Shown: positions 61,364 through 64,000 of the stretch, piece after piece
Position numbering within the stretch: the stretch's first letter is position 1
How the letters are laid out: each line of letters begins with the position of its first letter
From: Flavobacterium sp.
GTDB lineage: Bacteria > Bacteroidota > Bacteroidia > Flavobacteriales > Flavobacteriaceae
Assembly: GCF_024710485.1 (NCBI RefSeq)
Contig: NZ_JANJUQ010000030.1
Location: forward strand, 93,649-157,648
Length of the DNA stretch: 64,000 bases
Reading direction: 5' to 3'
The notes under the pieces: model-generated
Database searches by the model: none
Seen by the model: the letters and a program-made list of their open reading frames with translations, nothing else
Told to the model about the DNA's origin: nothing
Made by a program: the position numbers and the translations under genes

Positions 61364-63307
61364 TTATAAACTGGTGATTATAAATTCACTTCTTCTGTTC
61401 AACTGATGGTCTTCTTCACTACATGGAACGCCATCGGCACATTTGTTTACCAATTCGGTTTCACCTAAACCTTCAGCAGTTAAACGATCGGCAGCAACAC
61501 CGTTTTTGATTAACCAATCTCTGGTAGATTTTGCTCTTCTGTCCGACAATTTTTTGTTGTAAGCATGAGAAGCACGGCTATCGGTATGTGAACGAATGTT
61601 GATTTTCATAGTAGGATTTTGGTTCAATACATCCAACAATTTGGCTAAATCAACTGCAGCATCCGGACGGATATTCCATTTGTCTAAGTCGAAGTAAATG
61701 ATGTTGATTTTGAAACAATCCGCTAAGTCATCACCAATCTTAACGCGACATGTCTTGGTCTTAAGCTCGATGTTCAATTCGGTTTTTCCGGATTCAGAAC
61801 CGATGATTACGGCAGGTTCTTTGGTCTCATAATCTTCAAGAGAAGCATTTACGTAGTATTTGGTACCACATTCTACTTCGGTGAATTCATATTTGCCTTC
61901 GGCATCAGAAACCGTTTCTTTCAATTTATTGAATTTTTCATCCATTAAGACCAATTTGGTATTTGGTAATACAGCTTTAGTATCTTCGTCTGTAATAACA
62001 CCATATAAGATTTGATCGCAGAAAATAGGTTTGGTTTCTAAAAACTTATAGATGTCATCGCTTCCTTGTCCACCATCACGGTTAGAGCTCAAGAAACCTC
62101 TTTTGGTTTTGGTGTTGATGATAAATCCAAAATCATCTTTCGGACTATTTCCTTCTTCACCAATATTTAAAGGTGCTTTAAATTTGCCGTTGTCTTTTGG
62201 GATACGGGTCACAAAAATATCCAAACCACCTAAGCCGGGTTGACCGTCAGAAGCGAAGTACAATTCATTATCTTCAGACACGAAAGGATAAGTTTCTCTA
62301 CCTTCTGTATTGATAGTATTGCCTAAATTTTCAGGTGTTCCGAAACTGCCGTCTTCGTTGATTTTCACTCTGAACAAGTCGGACAAACCGTGAGTTCCAG
62401 GCATGTCAGAGGCAAAGTATAACGTTTTTTCATCTGGTGATAGGGCAGGGTGAGCCGTTTGGTAACTGTCACTGTTAAAAGGTAACGGCGTAATGTTGAT
62501 CCATTTTCCGTCGGCATCTAAATTAGCTTTGTAGATTTTAAGTAAAGTTACTTTGTTGGCATCAAAACCTCTTCCGTCCAAATAGTTATTACGGGTAAAG
62601 TAAACCGTTTTTCCGTCTTTGGTGAAAGCCGGTGTATCTTCATGGTATTTGGTGTTAATTTTTTTGCCAAACTTATCTACACCGCTCAAAGAACCATCTT
62701 CGCTTAAAGCCGAGCTGTACAAGTTTGTGAAGTACTGCCCGGTCCAAGTGTGAATTCTTTTAGAGAAGTTACCGGTATCACGAGCAGAAGTGAAGATTAC
62801 TTTATCTCCTAAATAAGCCGGTCCGTAATCTGAGTATTTAGAGTTAATTCCGGCATTTTCAATTTTATAACGGCCTGAGTTCTTTTTGATAACCTCCAGA
62901 TAGTTTTTGTTCTTGTTGAAGATTTCTTGTCGACTGTCATTCCCGCTTTTCTGACCAAACTTAGCCATCATGGCATCTGATTTTGCATAGTTTTTTGTAG
63001 CTCTCAAGGTTTGTGCATAGCGGTAATAAAATTCCGGCTCTTGTTCAGGGTTGGTGGCGTAAAGTTCCTCATACCACTTGTTGGCCTTTTCTAATTCGGC
63101 ATTAAAATAGTATGCGTTACCAATCTTGAGCAGCATATCCGGAGATTTGTATCCCTTTTCATAGATACGCTCATAAGTTTTAATGGCATCGATATAGGCG
63201 TATTTGTCATACTCCTTATTTCCCTTTACTTCTTTTTTCCCAACTTGCGAATAGCTGTTTACAGCAGCGAAAGTCAATAGTACTAAGTATATAATTTTAT
63301 TTTTCAT
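61364..63307 (-). CDS. PorE-like OmpA-family protein (TPR, propeller, CRD, OmpA)
   Basis: 647 residues. Signal peptide ending NSYSQ. TPR-like helices (20-140: MLLKIGNAYYFNAELEKANKW), a PD40-type propeller (150-420: DYGPAYLGDKVIFTSARD, YFTRNNY, HPALSPDEKTLYFASD, FLSSNRDGG), a carboxypeptidase-regulatory-type domain (430-520, TVSDAEGKYEFTEV) and an OmpA domain (545-647: IRSHTDSRASHAYNKKLSD, SEEDHQLNRRSEFI). This order is that of PorE, a T9SS component that ties the translocon to peptidoglycan. With PorP/SprF upstream it makes the T9SS-associated pair; several paralogues exist per genome, so exact role is inferred. Confidence 0.85.
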   Translation of the reverse strand: MKNKIIYLVLLTFAAVNSYSQVGKKEVKGNKEYDKYAYIDAIKTYERIYEKGYKSPDMLLKIGNAYYFNAELEKANKWYEELYATNPEQEPEFYYRYAQTLRATKNYAKSDAMMAKFGQKSGNDSRQEIFNKNKNYLEVIKKNSGRYKIENAGINSKYSDYGPAYLGDKVIFTSARDTGNFSKRIHTWTGQYFTNLYSSALSEDGSLSGVDKFGKKINTKYHEDTPAFTKDGKTVYFTRNNYLDGRGFDANKVTLLKIYKANLDADGKWINITPLPFNSDSYQTAHPALSPDEKTLYFASDMPGTHGLSDLFRVKINEDGSFGTPENLGNTINTEGRETYPFVSEDNELYFASDGQPGLGGLDIFVTRIPKDNGKFKAPLNIGEEGNSPKDDFGFIINTKTKRGFLSSNRDGGQGSDDIYKFLETKPIFCDQILYGVITDEDTKAVLPNTKLVLMDEKFNKLKETVSDAEGKYEFTEVECGTKYYVNASLEDYETKEPAVIIGSESGKTELNIELKTKTCRVKIGDDLADCFKINIIYFDLDKWNIRPDAAVDLAKLLDVLNQNPTMKINIRSHTDSRASHAYNKKLSDRRAKSTRDWLIKNGVAADRLTAEGLGETELVNKCADGVPCSEEDHQLNRRSEFIITSL

Positions 63308-63318
63308 AATCGTTGTTA

Positions 63319-64000
63319 TTAGAAGAATCTAGGTGATACCAATTTACTTACTTTATTGAATAGTTCAAATCGTAAGAATACCTCATGTGAACCTGAGTTG
63401 TAATTTCTCAACTCAGTTGTCTCGCGATCGTAACTGTAACCGATGAATAATCCGTCTGTTACTTGGAAACCAGCCAATGCACTTACAGCGGCATCCCAAC
63501 GGTAAGCAGCACCCAACATTAACTTGTCAAAGAACAAGAAGTTAGCAGAGGCATCTACTTGTAAAGGTGAACCTGTAACTACCTTGGTCAAGAAAGCTGG
63601 TTTGAATTTCACTGATGGTGAAATGTCAAAGACATAACCTCCGATAGCATAAAAGTTCATTCTTTCTTGGAATACAGCAACCTCGTTATCATTGTACTTA
63701 GAGTCTTGTAAAAAGTTAGGAACTGATAAACCAAAATACATTTTATCAGAGTGCAAGTAGATACCTGCTCCAAAATTTGGCGAAAAATCATTGTCGAAAT
63801 TTTGTAAGTTCGGATCATTAGCATCGGCAGGATTCAAACGGTTAACATCTAAGTTGAATAAATTTCCTGAAGCTTTAATACCAAAGGATAATTTAAATTC
63901 TTCTGAAGTTTGAATGGTATAGGATAAATCCGCCGAGATAGTGTTATCACTGGTAGGCCCGATTTTATCATTTACAAATGAAACTCCCAATCCTAAATTA
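63319..64000 (-). CDS. PorP/SprF-family type IX secretion membrane protein (partial)
   Basis: At least 226 residues visible; the frame stays open to the right edge, where it still reads LGLGVSFVNDKIG, so the N-terminus is outside. Barrel strands (FKLSFGIKASGNLFNLDV, FSPNFGAGIYLHSDKMYFGLSV) and the family end GYSYDRETTELRNYNSGSHE then FLRFELF. PorP/SprF proteins are outer-membrane barrels of the T9SS and pair with a PorE-like gene, 11 bp downstream here. Confidence 0.88.
   Translation of the reverse strand, partial: NLGLGVSFVNDKIGPTSDNTISADLSYTIQTSEEFKLSFGIKASGNLFNLDVNRLNPADANDPNLQNFDNDFSPNFGAGIYLHSDKMYFGLSVPNFLQDSKYNDNEVAVFQERMNFYAIGGYVFDISPSVKFKPAFLTKVVTGSPLQVDASANFLFFDKLMLGAAYRWDAAVSALAGFQVTDGLFIGYSYDRETTELRNYNSGSHEVFLRFELFNKVSKLVSPRFF

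Overview
The window is a stretch of chromosome from a member of the Bacteroidetes, most likely the genus Flavobacterium or a close relative. The evidence is the low G+C content, Bacteroidetes-type promoters (a TTG near -33 and TAnnTTTG near -7), almost no Shine-Dalgarno sequences, proteins with type IX secretion (T9SS) C-terminal sorting domains, a PorP/SprF plus PorE-like pair, a fused E1 alpha/beta oxo-acid dehydrogenase, and small families known to me from flavobacteria. I recognised no rRNA, tRNA, CRISPR array, prophage or intact insertion sequence. Nearly all of the window is ordinary core genome; the unusual material is mostly between genes.

Layout. 0-7 kb: the end of a beta-lactamase-like gene, bshA with a small lipoprotein, an LpxH-like hydrolase, aroC with a dicarboxylate/amino-acid symporter, and a T9SS-secreted protein. 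6.9-10.4 kb: a 45-residue membrane protein, a DCC-family protein, mutS2 and ung. 10.4-16.6 kb: a leftward run of envelope proteins, a transglutaminase-like membrane protein, a cytosolic binding-protein-like protein, an acetyltransferase, a nucleoside phosphorylase, a SUI1-type factor and an Fe(II) oxygenase. 16.7-19.6 kb: a second T9SS cargo and the fused E1. 19.7-27.1 kb: two divergent histidine kinase/response regulator units, one of them headed by a FIST sensor gene. 27.2-37.6 kb: katG, a beta-propeller lipoprotein, a giant amidohydrolase, a permease and a peroxiredoxin-thioredoxin group. 38.1-42.8 kb: pabB-tilS-dsbD. 43-54 kb: a UvrD-type helicase, a Sua5/YrdC-family protein, an OmpA lipoprotein, a glycosyltransferase, an HsdR-N-like nuclease, holA, ettA and a hybrid kinase. 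54-64 kb: a DEAD-box helicase, two histidine-degradation genes, corA, nhaA and a PorE-like/PorP-SprF pair.

The genes form three loose themes. Oxidative and thiol stress is represented by bshA, katG (with an OxyR-like operator), the peroxiredoxin, the thioredoxin and dsbD. Signal transduction is represented by the FIST/PAS kinase cluster, whose response regulators have no output domain, and by a TPR hybrid kinase. Envelope and secretion are represented by T9SS cargo and machinery, OmpA proteins and beta-barrels.

The features most worth a second look are: a degenerate copy of the katG 3' end and terminator that brackets the propeller gene; the OxyR-like site before katG; the mirror-image FIST/kinase cluster; several dispersed intergenic repeat families, one of them inside pabB and one in the uvrD leader; a Flavo-1-like structured element; and a 45-residue membrane protein behind a 16-bp-arm inverted repeat.
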